DNA of 64,000 bases from Salegentibacter lacus. GTDB lineage: Bacteria > Bacteroidota > Bacteroidia > Flavobacteriales > Flavobacteriaceae. The stretch is from positions 116,912 through 180,911 of the forward strand of contig NZ_JAIQZB010000009.1 in the NCBI RefSeq assembly GCF_020164555.1, written 5' to 3'. The first letter of the stretch is position 1, and the number at the start of each line of letters is the position of its first letter. The notes beneath the pieces were generated by a model that saw nothing but the letters and a program-made list of their open reading frames with translations, was not told the origin of the DNA and made no database searches. Shown one piece after another: positions 45,208 to 54,730 of this stretch. The translations under genes and the position numbers were made by a program.

Positions 45208-45379
45208 AGAACTTGCCATTCCTTATTTTAAAGAGGTTTTTGAAATTATCGATGACGTAAAAACATACCTCATTAGCCACCTCTTCCAATTTTTTAAAAA
45301 AATGGGCCAGCCAGGAAGATTGGGGTCTTGATTTGGCTCAGAAAATCCTTTTTGAATTTAAAAAAGGGATTAAAGAATG
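45182..45379 (+). pseudogene. AbiEii-like toxin gene with a large internal deletion
   Basis: The frame starts normally inside the end of abiEi (MSISKQTYKELAIPYFKEVF) and after about 35 codons jumps, via deletion and frame change, to what looks like the natural C-terminus (KWASQEDWGLDLAQKILFEF then KKGIKE and a stop). The nucleotidyltransferase core is missing. It is a dead toxin. Confidence 0.7.
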
Positions 45380-45504
45380 AAGTATCCAGGTGAATCAAAA
45401 ATGCTTAATTATAAAGTCATAAGGAATTTGCCTTACATAATAAGAAGTAATTAAAAAATATAAATTTGTACTTCCATTTTAAATGAGATCTGGATATAGA
45501 ACCA

Positions 45505-46713
45505 TTACAACAGTACTTCCAGAGCTTTATCCACTACCTGAGTATCTAATTCTTTTAAATATGCCTGGGTCACCGTTAGGTTTTGATGTCCTAAAGATTC
45601 GCTAATCACATCAGTAGCAACTCCTTTTTGTTTTAGGCAGTTTGCAAAACTATGGCGGGCCACATAACTGCTGACATTTTTTGTGATCTCACAAATTGTA
45701 GCTAGTTCCTTTAGATTTTTATTGTAGATCCCTAACATTTTATGTTTTCGATCTGCAAGTTGGGTAGGAGTGTAGTTTTCACGATACAGTAATGGAAATA
45801 CATATTTATTCCCATACCCATTAATTCGGTAATAGTCTAGAATTTCTCTTACCGGGGGCATTATGGCAATTGAGAAATTTCCTTTGGTTTTAGCCCTGGT
45901 GTAATAGATCACATTTTTTTCTACATCTTTCCATTCCAGACCCATCATGTCGGCAAAGTTCATCCCCCTGGTATAGAAACTAAAAACAAAGTAGTTTCTG
46001 GTATCAACTAAATGCGGATGATTACTCAAGTCCACATTGACAATGCGCATTATTTCATCAAAATCCAGGGCACGTTTAAAACCTTTGCCTCTTAAACCTG
46101 AAATTTTATATTTTTTAAAGGGATATAAACTTTCTTTCACAATGCCACGCTCTATGGCTTTGTTGAACAATGCCCTTATAGCTCTCATTTTTACGCCAAC
46201 ACCTCCGTCGGTTCCACCTCGGGATCTTAAGAAAGCATCATATTTGCTCAAAAAGGTAGAGTTCACTTCGCGAAAACTAAGTTTTTTGCTCTTATGAAAT
46301 ATTTGCACCGAGGTTTTGGTATCCTTATAAGACTTCGCATTTCCTACACGACCAGCATAGGTCATCTCGTCAACTATTTCATCAAAAAACGCAAAGACAT
46401 CATTTTTAACCGGGTTGAAGGTAATTCTATAAAGCTTATCAAAATCTTCAAGTGTATAATCAGGATTTTGAATTTCAATTTCCGATGCTACCTGGTATGC
46501 CCGATCCTTAATTTTTACCAGTAACCGGTTATACGGAAAATGATTTTTCATCTTTTTGTTAAAGGTCCCTGTTGAAGCTGACCATTCGGAAATCTCTGCA
46601 CTAAATGGGGTTTTATAATATTTAGTTTGCCGATCTTTGGTCACACGCAAGAAGATTGGGTACAACCCATCGGTTAATTTCTTTGTTCTCTGTACAATTT
46701 TTATAGTAATCAT
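45505..46713 (-). CDS. Tyrosine recombinase, integrase of element 1
   Basis: The integrase has an arm-binding N-terminus (KIVQRTKKLTDGLYPIFLRV), a SAM-like core domain and a catalytic domain. Catalytic residues: Arg in FYTRGMNFADMMGL, Lys in ARAKTKGN, Arg-His in SYVARHSFANCLK, and nucleophile Tyr in LTVTQAYLKEL. The start is set at ATG 46713 (MITIKIV); a longer frame to 46755 would translate the 22-bp terminal repeat and has no family support. It lies next to attR and reads inward. It is the enzyme that inserted element 1 in tRNA-Asn. Confidence 0.93.
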   Translation of the reverse strand: MITIKIVQRTKKLTDGLYPIFLRVTKDRQTKYYKTPFSAEISEWSASTGTFNKKMKNHFPYNRLLVKIKDRAYQVASEIEIQNPDYTLEDFDKLYRITFNPVKNDVFAFFDEIVDEMTYAGRVGNAKSYKDTKTSVQIFHKSKKLSFREVNSTFLSKYDAFLRSRGGTDGGVGVKMRAIRALFNKAIERGIVKESLYPFKKYKISGLRGKGFKRALDFDEIMRIVNVDLSNHPHLVDTRNYFVFSFYTRGMNFADMMGLEWKDVEKNVIYYTRAKTKGNFSIAIMPPVREILDYYRINGYGNKYVFPLLYRENYTPTQLADRKHKMLGIYNKNLKELATICEITKNVSSYVARHSFANCLKQKGVATDVISESLGHQNLTVTQAYLKELDTQVVDKALEVLL

Positions 46714-46724
46714 GCGGCTTAAAT

Positions 46725-46746
46725 TGGGTACAACATAGGTACAACA
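46725..46746 (+). repeat. Right subterminal repeat of element 1
   Basis: Identical 22-bp copy of 4827-4848 with two GTACAAC units, 11 bases upstream of the integrase ATG. It may also let the integrase regulate its own promoter. Confidence 0.6.
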
Positions 46747-46861
46747 AATGGGCAAATAAAGGTAAATATTGTAAAACTAAATGACAAGGAAAAAGTTGTA
46801 AAATATTGATTATCAATACATAAGAAGTTAAATGAAATTATCTGAAACACCAATTTCGCGG

Positions 46862-46906
46862 CTGTTAATCAGAGGGTCCTTGGTTCGAGCCCAAGAGGGG
46901 GAGCTT
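46862..46906 (+). repeat. attR of element 1 (tRNA-Asn 3' fragment)
   Basis: The 45-bp copy of the tRNA-Asn 3' part, from anticodon loop to GAGCTT. It lacks the 5' half and cannot be a working tRNA. It marks the right border of element 1. Confidence 0.93.
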
Positions 46907-47164
46907 TCTTTTTTTACTGGGGACAACACTTTATTTTTCTTTAAGTATGTAGTTGAGAATTTTCTTCAATATTTAAAAAAGAATCACACCTTATCTTCCT
47001 CTTCAACTAAAAAACAGATTTGTGCTATTTGCACTTTTATTTCAATTAAACAGAGCATTTTACGCACTATAATTAATAGTTTCTACACTGAATTTTCTTT
47101 TGTTTTAAAAAATTAATTTCTCTTTTGATATATATATATATAATAATTGTTATAATTTTATGTA

Positions 47165-47563
47165 ATGAATTTTATCATTTCCATAGGGCTCTCCTTTCTG
47201 TTTTTACTCCAGGGGTTTACTATTAGCCTCAAGGATTTTATACAGATTGGTGATATGGTAGAACACGTTGCCTTTCACGCCGACACTTATGGGGATAGTT
47301 TTGAAATTTTTCTGTCTAAACATTATGGTGAACTAAAAGAAGAACACACTACAGATAATCACGAGGAAGAAGAGGATCACGAAAAACTTCCGTTTAGTCA
47401 TCATTCCAATATTCAAAATTTTATCGTTTTTGTTATTTTGCTCAACGATTTTTCTTCTACTAAAGTAATTTCAGAGCCTGCTTCCTCATCTATCTTTTTT
47501 TATACAGAAACCTATTCTTCAATCAGAGAATCGAAAATTTTCCAGCCTCCTCGAGTAGCATAA
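47165..47563 (+). CDS. Small His/Glu-rich protein upstream of metal efflux genes
   Basis: A 132-residue protein with an N-terminal hydrophobic signal or anchor (FIISIGLSFLFLLQGFTI), a His/Asp/Glu-rich stretch (EEHTTDNHEEEEDHEK, about residues 60-78) and a second hydrophobic segment. Similar unnamed small genes precede CusA/CzcA pumps in Bacteroidota. The acidic and His-rich stretch could bind divalent metal in the periplasm. It is 69 bases before the pump gene in the same direction. Function is inferred from context only. Confidence 0.65.
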   Translation: MNFIISIGLSFLFLLQGFTISLKDFIQIGDMVEHVAFHADTYGDSFEIFLSKHYGELKEEHTTDNHEEEEDHEKLPFSHHSNIQNFIVFVILLNDFSSTKVISEPASSSIFFYTETYSSIRESKIFQPPRVA

Positions 47564-47632
47564 AACTTTGATTTTTAAAATTCTTATCTGCAAGAAAATC
47601 TCTTGTAGTTCATTTATTTTATATACAGGTTT

Positions 47633-50600
47633 ATGCTTTCAAAAATTATAAAATTCAGTTTAGAGAACAAGCTTATTGTTCTTCTGTTTACCCTGTTTAT
47701 TGCGGGTTATGGTATTTATTCGCTCACTCAAATCCCTATTGGTGCAGTGCCGGATATTACAAATAACCAGGTGCAGGTAATTACTACTTCACAAAATCTT
47801 TCTACGCAGGATATGGAGCAATTCATAACCTATCCAGTGGAACTTGAAATGGCAAATTTACCGGGTGTGAAAGAAATACGTTCGGTTTCTAAATTTGGAC
47901 TTTCGGTAGTCACCATTGTTTTTGAAGACGACATGGGAACTTATCTGCCCCGGCAGCTAATTGCCGAAAAAATTGAATCGGCTTCCCAGAATATCCCCGA
48001 AGGTTTTGGAACTCCCGAAATGGGTCCTATTACAACAGGCTTAGGGGAGATCTATCAATACATTCTTGATACAGAACCCGGTTACGAAAACCGCTATTCT
48101 GCTACCCAGCTCCGCACAATCCAGGATTGGATTGTAAAACGACAGCTTTCCGGAATTCCCGGTGTGGTAGAGGTGAACAGCTGGGGAGGAAAGCTTAAAC
48201 AATACGAGGTAGCCATAAACACAGGAAAACTAATGGCTATGAATATAAATACAGCCGATGTATTCACTGCCCTTGAGAAAAATAACAGCGTAGCAGGAGG
48301 TGGGTATATCGAAAAGGTTAACCAGGCTTATTTTATTCGTGGTGAAGGACTTGTTACCTCCCTGGAAGATATAGAGAACATTGTAGTGACCAAAATAGGA
48401 GCTAGTCCTGTTTATATTAAAGATATTGCTACCGTTGGTTTTGGGAATGCTACCCGGTATGGTGCGATCACGGGAAATGGAGAGGGCGAAAAAGTGCTGG
48501 GGCAGGTGATGATGCTTAAAGGCGAAAATTCCAACAAGGTGATTGAAGCCGTAAAGGAACGGGTAGAAACCATATCAGAAAATTTACCTGAAGGGGTTTA
48601 CATTAACGGTTTTCTAGATAGAAGTGTTCTTATTGGTAAAACCACTTTTACGATTGCCGAAAACCTAATACTAGGCTGTCTTATTGTAATATTTGTTGTG
48701 GTTCTGCTATTGGGAAATTTAAGATCTGGGCTGGTAGTAGCATCGGTCATTCCACTTTGTCTTCTATTTGCCCTTTCCCTAATGTATATTTTCGGCGTAG
48801 ATGCCAATTTAATGAGCCTGGGAGCTATAGATTTCGGTATTATTATAGATGGGGCCGTAATTATTGTAGAGTTTATAGCTTTTAAAATTACAGATAAAAA
48901 AGATGAACTTCAAAATCTCGAAACTGAAGAGAGAAGAATTGCCAAGGACAGGATTACTTTTTCGGGAGCATCAAAAATGATGAATTCAGCGGTATTTGGT
49001 CAACTAATTATACTTATTGTTTTTATTCCTATTCTTTCTTTGAGCGGAGTTGAAGGAAAGATGTTCAGGCCAATGGCACTCACCTTTAGTTTCGCTCTTA
49101 TAGGCGCGATGATCCTTTGCTTTACTTATGTGCCCGTGATGTCTTCTTTGTTTCTAAAGCCTTCTAATTTATCTGAAAAGAATATTTCTGTTCGTCTAAT
49201 GCGTTTTTTAACCCGGATATATGATCCCGCCATCCGTTTCGCGCTGAATGCTAAAAAACTGGTGCTGGGACTTGCTGTACTTATCCTCGCAATTTCTATA
49301 TACATTTTTAATAGTATGGGAGGGGAATTTGTTCCTACGCTAGATGAAGGAGATTTTGTGATTCAACCAGTTCTGAAGACGGGAACTTCTCTTAGTGAAA
49401 CCATTAAGTTGACTACCCAAATAGAGAATATACTTCTGGATAACTTTCCTGAAGTAGACCAGGTGGTAACAAGAATAGGTGCTGCAGAGGTGCCTACAGA
49501 TCCTATGTCTATGGAAGAAAGCGATGTAATTATCGCTTTAAAACCAAAAGGTGAATGGGTAAGTGCAGAAAGTAAGGATGAATTGGCGGGTAAATTTAAG
49601 GAGGCCCTTGCCGTAATTCCCGGAATGGACGTAGAATTTACACAGCCTATTGAAATGCGCTTCAATGAATTGATTACCGGGGTAAGAGCCGATATTGCTA
49701 TTAAAATTTTTGGAGAAGACCTTACCGTTTTAAGCAATAAAGCTAATGAGATAGAAAATCTGATTAGCGATGTGGAGGGAGCGGCTGATATAACAGTAGA
49801 AAAAGTAGAGGGGCTTCCCCAAATGAACGTAAAATACAACCGGTCGAAAATTGCACGATATGGGCTTAATATAGCCGATCTTAATGATCTAATAAGCATG
49901 GGGTTTTCCGGAAAGACCGTAGGAAATGTCTTTGAAGGAGAAAAAAGGTTTGACCTGGTAGTAAGATTAGATCAGGCCAACAGGAAGGATCTTGAAAGTC
50001 TTCAGAACTTGTATGTAGATACACCCACAGGAGATAAAATCCCGCTGCGGGAATTGGCTGAAATCTCATACCAAACCGGTGCTGCCAAAATTTCCAGAGA
50101 TGATACACGCCGAAGGATTGTAGTGGGTATAAACGTCCGTAATCGCGATTTGCAGTCGGTTGTAGATGACATTCAGATGCTTATTAATAATAATATTGAA
50201 TTACCGGTAGGGTATAGCATCTCCTACGGCGGACAGTTTGAAAATCTTGAAAGCGCGAGGAAAAGGCTACTTATAGCAGTGCCTATAGCGCTTGTTCTAA
50301 TTTTTATACTACTTTATTTCGCCTTTAAATCGGTTAAAGAAGCACTTATAATTTATTCCGCCATACCACTGGCTTCAGTTGGCGGGATTCTACTTCTATG
50401 GTTAAGGGATATGCCTTTTAGTATTTCAGCAGGGGTAGGTTTTATAGCCCTATTTGGTATTGCGGTGCTAAATGGAATTGTGCTTATCGAACATTTTAAA
50501 GAATTAAAAAAAGAAGGGATGACACATAATAATGATCTTATAATCTCAGGAGCTAAAGACAGGCTACGTGCGGTACTTTTAACAGCTTCGGCAGCTGCCC

Positions 50601-51967
50601 TGGGTTTCCTTCCTATGGCTGTTTCTTCCAATGTGGGAGCTGAAGTGCAAAGGCCTTTGGCTACGGTAGTGATAGGAGGATTGGTGTCTGCAACTTTACT
50701 AACCCTTATTGTGTTGCCTGTATTATATTCAATTTTCGGAAATACCACTCGGCCAAAATCAGGTGGGACTAAACTTTCCAGAGGTACGATGGTTTTGTTA
50801 TTATTAACTGCTATTCCTGGTTTCTCGCAGGAAAAAAATCTGAACCTGGAACAAATAAAACAACTGGCCTGGGAGAATAATGCTGGTTTAAAAGCATCGC
50901 AGCTTAGTACCAAAGAAGCTGAAGCCTTGATAAAAACAGCTTTTGATTTTAGTAATACTGAAGTTTATTACCATTACGATCAAAATAATCTGGCTGTAAA
51001 CAATGAACCTCTGGAGGTGTGGGGTGTACAACAGGATTTTTCCTTTCCTACAGTTTATACCTCAGCCAGGTCAAGAAATAAAGCAGAGTACAGACTTAAA
51101 GATCTGACTTATGAACTTACAGAAAAGGAGTTGGAAGGCGCAGTAGCTTCAGCATATTACCGATTGCAATATGAGATGGAGCGGGAGCAGGTGTATGCTT
51201 ATTTAGACAGCATTTACAGGCGTTTTTCCTATTCTGCAACAAGAAGGTTTGAACTGGGAGAAACCAATTACCTGGAGAAGATCACTGCTCAGGCAAAACA
51301 ACGGGAATTACAAACAAGTTATGGGCAGGTGGGTGAAGCGGTTAATATAGCCCGGCAACACTTGCAAAGATTGGTACAGGCAAATGAATCACTCCATATA
51401 GCTAAAATTGAACTGCCAAAACTGGAAATAGAAAATATGGGAGTAGAGGAGCACCTGTTACTGGATTACCATCAGGCTAGAGTTTCACTTTTTGAAGCTG
51501 AGGCTCGATATCAGAAACAAAAACTACTGCCCGATATAAGTTTGAATTATTTCACAGGAACCAATTCAGGGTTAAATAATTATTTATACGGATACCAGGT
51601 CGGACTTAAAATTCCGATTTTATTTACAGGAAAAGCTGCACGTATTAAAGCTGCGGGCTTTGCAGAGAAGCGAGCTTTACAAGAAGCTGAGGATGCAAAG
51701 GTCTTTCTGGAATCAAAATACCTGACCCTGAGTGCTGATCTTAGGAAATATAGACAGTCGCTTTCTTATTACGAAAATGAAGGGAATGAACTTTCAAAAG
51801 AGATTCTTAAAACTGCCAATTTAAGTTATCAAAATGGGGAAATTGATTTCCTACAATATATTCAAAGCCTGGAAAGTGCGAATGAAATTCTACTTTCCTA
51901 TCTGGAAAATCTCAATGCTTATAATCAAACCGTAATTGCCATTAATTATTTAATACCAAAGGAATGA
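47633..51967 (+). CDS. CzcA/CusA heavy-metal RND pump fused to a TolC-like channel
   Basis: This 1444-residue protein joins two parts. Residues 1 to about 1045 are a heavy-metal RND pump: QIPIGAVPDITNNQVQVIT at the start, the intramembrane acidic motif GAIDFGIIIDGAVIIVE near 400, and LRAVLLTASAAALGFLPMAV near 980. From about 1055 a second signal-like segment (LLLLTAIPGFSQE) starts a CzcC/TolC-type outer-membrane factor with long coiled helices to the end. Pump and channel in one chain is seen in other Bacteroidota. How the chain crosses the periplasm, or whether it is cleaved, is unclear. It likely exports Cu, Zn, Co or Cd. It overlaps the next gene by four bases. Confidence 0.92.
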   Translation: MLSKIIKFSLENKLIVLLFTLFIAGYGIYSLTQIPIGAVPDITNNQVQVITTSQNLSTQDMEQFITYPVELEMANLPGVKEIRSVSKFGLSVVTIVFEDDMGTYLPRQLIAEKIESASQNIPEGFGTPEMGPITTGLGEIYQYILDTEPGYENRYSATQLRTIQDWIVKRQLSGIPGVVEVNSWGGKLKQYEVAINTGKLMAMNINTADVFTALEKNNSVAGGGYIEKVNQAYFIRGEGLVTSLEDIENIVVTKIGASPVYIKDIATVGFGNATRYGAITGNGEGEKVLGQVMMLKGENSNKVIEAVKERVETISENLPEGVYINGFLDRSVLIGKTTFTIAENLILGCLIVIFVVVLLLGNLRSGLVVASVIPLCLLFALSLMYIFGVDANLMSLGAIDFGIIIDGAVIIVEFIAFKITDKKDELQNLETEERRIAKDRITFSGASKMMNSAVFGQLIILIVFIPILSLSGVEGKMFRPMALTFSFALIGAMILCFTYVPVMSSLFLKPSNLSEKNISVRLMRFLTRIYDPAIRFALNAKKLVLGLAVLILAISIYIFNSMGGEFVPTLDEGDFVIQPVLKTGTSLSETIKLTTQIENILLDNFPEVDQVVTRIGAAEVPTDPMSMEESDVIIALKPKGEWVSAESKDELAGKFKEALAVIPGMDVEFTQPIEMRFNELITGVRADIAIKIFGEDLTVLSNKANEIENLISDVEGAADITVEKVEGLPQMNVKYNRSKIARYGLNIADLNDLISMGFSGKTVGNVFEGEKRFDLVVRLDQANRKDLESLQNLYVDTPTGDKIPLRELAEISYQTGAAKISRDDTRRRIVVGINVRNRDLQSVVDDIQMLINNNIELPVGYSISYGGQFENLESARKRLLIAVPIALVLIFILLYFAFKSVKEALIIYSAIPLASVGGILLLWLRDMPFSISAGVGFIALFGIAVLNGIVLIEHFKELKKEGMTHNNDLIISGAKDRLRAVLLTASAAALGFLPMAVSSNVGAEVQRPLATVVIGGLVSATLLTLIVLPVLYSIFGNTTRPKSGGTKLSRGTMVLLLLTAIPGFSQEKNLNLEQIKQLAWENNAGLKASQLSTKEAEALIKTAFDFSNTEVYYHYDQNNLAVNNEPLEVWGVQQDFSFPTVYTSARSRNKAEYRLKDLTYELTEKELEGAVASAYYRLQYEMEREQVYAYLDSIYRRFSYSATRRFELGETNYLEKITAQAKQRELQTSYGQVGEAVNIARQHLQRLVQANESLHIAKIELPKLEIENMGVEEHLLLDYHQARVSLFEAEARYQKQKLLPDISLNYFTGTNSGLNNYLYGYQVGLKIPILFTGKAARIKAAGFAEKRALQEAEDAKVFLESKYLTLSADLRKYRQSLSYYENEGNELSKEILKTANLSYQNGEIDFLQYIQSLESANEILLSYLENLNAYNQTVIAINYLIPKE

Positions 51968-53094
51968 AAAATCTCAAATATATAGTATTCATCTTCTTAT
52001 TTCCAGTAATCATTAGCTGTAAGAATTCTGAGGAGAGTGAGGAACAGGTCTCAAAAGATAGTCCTGGAGAAATCGTGGTTTCCCAGGATCAATTTAGCAG
52101 CAGCGCGATGGAATTGGGGTTTCTTATAGAAAAAGATTTTCCGGAAGTTGTACAAACAACAGGAGAAATAGATGTGCCGCCGGAAAACCGGGTTGCAATC
52201 AGTGCTTTTACAGGCGGATATGTAAAACGTATACCGCTTCTGGTTGGAGATGAAGTCAAGAAGGGCCAGTCACTGGTTACATTGGAAAACCCAGAATATA
52301 TTGAAATACAGCAAGAGTATTTAGAAGTAGCAGAGCAACAGAATTATCTTAAAGCAGATTTTGAAAGACAGCAAACCCTACTGAAGGAAAAAGTAACTTC
52401 AGAAAAGAAATTTCTACAGGCAAAAAGTGATTATAAAAAAAACCTTGCTATGTATAACGGTTTAAGGCGGAAATTACAAATGCTTAATATTAATCCAGCC
52501 AGTGTGGAAGAGGGCAGGATAACTTCAGAAATTACAATCTATGCTCCAATTAAGGGAAGTGTAACTGCTTTAGATATAAGCAGAGGTATGTTTGTTTCCC
52601 CTATGGATCGTATTATGGAGATTATTGATAAAGAACATATGCACCTTGAGCTTATTGCATTTGAAAATGATATCATGAAAATTACCAAAGGGCAGGAAAT
52701 AATTTTCAGAATTCCGGAAGCGAAATCAGAGTCTTTTAATGCTGAAGTGTATTTGGTAGGCACATCAATTGACAGGGAAACGAGAACAGTAAAAGTACAT
52801 GGGCATTTACCCGATAGTTTAATCGATAAGTTTTCTGTGGGAATGTTTGTAGAAGCGGATATTTTAACTAATCAATCTACTCATTTCGCATTGCCTGAGG
52901 AAGCGGTGATAACTCAGGATGAAATCTCGTATGTACTAAAACTAGAAGAGGAAAATGAAGATGGATATATTTTTAAAAGGCAGCCTGTTCAGGTGATAGG
53001 AACTTCTAATGGTTTTATCGGGATTGAGAATCAGGCCGGGTTTACGCAGGATGATCGCTTTTTAATTAAGGGAGGTTTTAGACTCATTGAATAA
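51964..53094 (+). CDS. CzcB-like periplasmic adaptor (membrane fusion lipoprotein)
   Basis: The 376-residue protein links RND pump and outer channel. It has a lipobox (FPVIISCKN), a lipoyl/barrel-sandwich pair (AISAFTGGYVKRIPLLVGDE then VKKGQSLVTLENPEYIEIQQ), a helical hairpin (residues 100-170), the second lipoyl half (TIYAPIKGSVTALDISRGMF) and a beta-barrel region. The start overlaps the pump gene stop (ATGA), so it belongs to the same operon. No His-rich metal-binding tail typical of some CzcB forms is present. Confidence 0.92.
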   Translation: MKNLKYIVFIFLFPVIISCKNSEESEEQVSKDSPGEIVVSQDQFSSSAMELGFLIEKDFPEVVQTTGEIDVPPENRVAISAFTGGYVKRIPLLVGDEVKKGQSLVTLENPEYIEIQQEYLEVAEQQNYLKADFERQQTLLKEKVTSEKKFLQAKSDYKKNLAMYNGLRRKLQMLNINPASVEEGRITSEITIYAPIKGSVTALDISRGMFVSPMDRIMEIIDKEHMHLELIAFENDIMKITKGQEIIFRIPEAKSESFNAEVYLVGTSIDRETRTVKVHGHLPDSLIDKFSVGMFVEADILTNQSTHFALPEEAVITQDEISYVLKLEEENEDGYIFKRQPVQVIGTSNGFIGIENQAGFTQDDRFLIKGGFRLIE

Positions 53095-53261
53095 TAGGAT
53101 TCCGGAAAATATGGAATATAGATTAACTGCAAAACATACATTTTTCTTGCTTGGGAATTGAGATTCCTATTTTTGACAGAAGAATATGAAAAATCTGTTG
53201 TCCTTAAAATCTCAAAAAGGTTACCGATTAGGACACTTTTTATATCCGTTTAAATGATACA

Positions 53262-53353
53262 ATTTGATATTGTGAAAAAAGAAAAACCCCGTAAACAGTG
53301 AGTTTTACGGGGTTTTGTTGTTATTTGTAGGCTTAAAAGTGCTCGAGGCGGGA
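53262..53353 (+). repeat. Left att copy of element 2 (92-bp direct repeat)
   Basis: An exact 92-bp copy of 62134-62225, holding the last 14 bases of tRNA-Leu and its downstream terminator. It marks the left border of element 2. Weaker similarity extends about 11 bases further left (two differences). Confidence 0.93.
53283..53316. terminator. Duplicated tRNA-Leu terminator, left copy
   Basis: A perfect 13-bp stem AAAACCCCGTAAA / TTTACGGGGTTTT with an eight-base loop, T-rich on both strands, so it can act in both directions. It now also terminates the metal-efflux operon side. Confidence 0.8.
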
Positions 53354-53417
53354 GTGCTTTAATTCTCTCTCACCCCGTATTTACAAAGCCTTTCGGTTAG
53401 GGCATTTTAGAGTGCCC

Positions 53418-53434
53418 CCGAATTAGACACCTTT
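53418..53434 (+). repeat. Left inner end repeat of element 2
   Basis: CCGAATTAGACACCTTT occurs here and at 62096-62112, just inside both att copies. It may be an integrase or excision-factor binding site. Confidence 0.5.
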
Positions 53435-53454
53435 AACTTAAAATTAACTATAAT

Positions 53455-53597
53455 CTACTTCTTTTTAAGCTCAGTAGTCTTTCCTCCCTGTTCCAACATC
53501 ATTATATCAGTAGGGATAAAAGTAAGTTTAAGCATGATCTGATCGGCTTTAAAAATGTTTTCCCCTGCGGCATCCAGAGGAACCGGTGGTTGGCTAG
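53455..53597 (-). pseudogene. C-terminal fragment of an unknown protein
   Basis: About 46 codons with stop but no start (PPVPLDAAGENIFKADQIML, then FIPTDIMMLEQGGKTTELKK). It reads like a genuine protein end; I do not recognise the family. The remainder of 53095-53749 has no gene apart from the att repeat. Confidence 0.4.
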
Positions 53598-53749
53598 TTC
53601 CCTTTCATATTTTATTATCCCATTTATATAAGAATTCCCTACTAAATTTGAACTCAGTTTTTAAATTCCTAGAGAGAAAACACCATTCAAATACTTAAAT
53701 CTCTAAGAAATCGGTATTAGCGTCGGTATAATTTTAGGATAAAAATTTA

Positions 53750-54730
53750 TCATTTCACCTCTATATCCCATTTAATAATAAACAATCTATCCCTTAGATT
53801 ATTTAAAGTCAAAAACAGTTCCTTTTCTTCGGGAAGCTCTCCATAGACTAAGTTTTGAAATTCATCCAAGTATGCTTTTTTTAGCTCTGTCCGTAGCATA
53901 TTTGAATCACTAAATATGAGAGCTTTAGAAGGATGGGATGCTAGCCAAGCATTATCATTCTTATAACTTTTCACATCATCATTTGCAACCTTTATAATCA
54001 TATCCTCAAACTCCTTAGAATTAAAAAAATCTGCAAATTCTTTTTTGAGTAAGAGTTTATGCAAATCATAAAGATGCCTTATTTTTTTCTTTAAATCTTC
54101 AACGGGATTTTCACTATATGAAAAACGTACAAGGCTCATTATTTTTTCACAAATTGTTCTTGTAGGTTCCAGTACTAAGACTTCAAAAGGCAAAAGGCCA
54201 TACTCCTTTGCAATATCGACTTGATCATTATCAACCATCATTTCCCCGATAAATGAAGAGATTCTCTTTTTTGTATATGGCTCAAAATATCCCAACCAGG
54301 TAGCCTCCACTATAATGGCATCTCTAACCTGACCGTAATCACCATCAAACTCCTTAGAATATGAATGGGCAGTTTTACGGTTCATACCCATTTTTTGGGT
54401 TAGTCCTTCAATATTGATTTCCGGTAAAACCTCCTTAACTACTTTACTAATTTCTCTAATTTTTGTAGTTAGTTTATTATTGGATTCCCCCTCATTTCGT
54501 AGAACCACTAAGTCAATATCTTCAGAAAATCTTTCAATGATCTTATAACATTTTGACAAAGCTGTACCTCCTTTAAATATAGTATCCTTTCCTATCTTAT
54601 TATTATAAATTGTATAGAGTGCATAGGTTACCCAATAGTCTTTTTCAACATATATAGGCAGTATTTGCATCCGGTCAGAAGTAAATTGTATGGCTTGCTT
54701 AAACAGCTTCTTGTCCTGATGAAGTTTCAT
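53750..54730 (-). CDS. AbiEii-type nucleotidyltransferase toxin
   Basis: The 326-residue protein has the AbiEii/AbiGii nucleotidyltransferase motif: TIFKGGTALSKCYKIIERFS then EDIDLVVL, where the Gly-rich turn and D-x-D-type acid residues bind metal and NTP. Relatives transfer nucleotides to tRNA or other targets and stop growth on phage infection. The start overlaps the antitoxin stop by four bases. The gene looks complete. Confidence 0.9.
   Translation of the reverse strand: MKLHQDKKLFKQAIQFTSDRMQILPIYVEKDYWVTYALYTIYNNKIGKDTIFKGGTALSKCYKIIERFSEDIDLVVLRNEGESNNKLTTKIREISKVVKEVLPEINIEGLTQKMGMNRKTAHSYSKEFDGDYGQVRDAIIVEATWLGYFEPYTKKRISSFIGEMMVDNDQVDIAKEYGLLPFEVLVLEPTRTICEKIMSLVRFSYSENPVEDLKKKIRHLYDLHKLLLKKEFADFFNSKEFEDMIIKVANDDVKSYKNDNAWLASHPSKALIFSDSNMLRTELKKAYLDEFQNLVYGELPEEKELFLTLNNLRDRLFIIKWDIEVK

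Noticed and set aside
46832..47116. 94-codon open frame across attR
   Set aside because: It translates the tRNA fragment and has no protein-like pattern.
49363..50913. Long minus-strand open frames inside the RND pump gene
   Set aside because: They are shadows of a long, strongly supported plus-strand gene.
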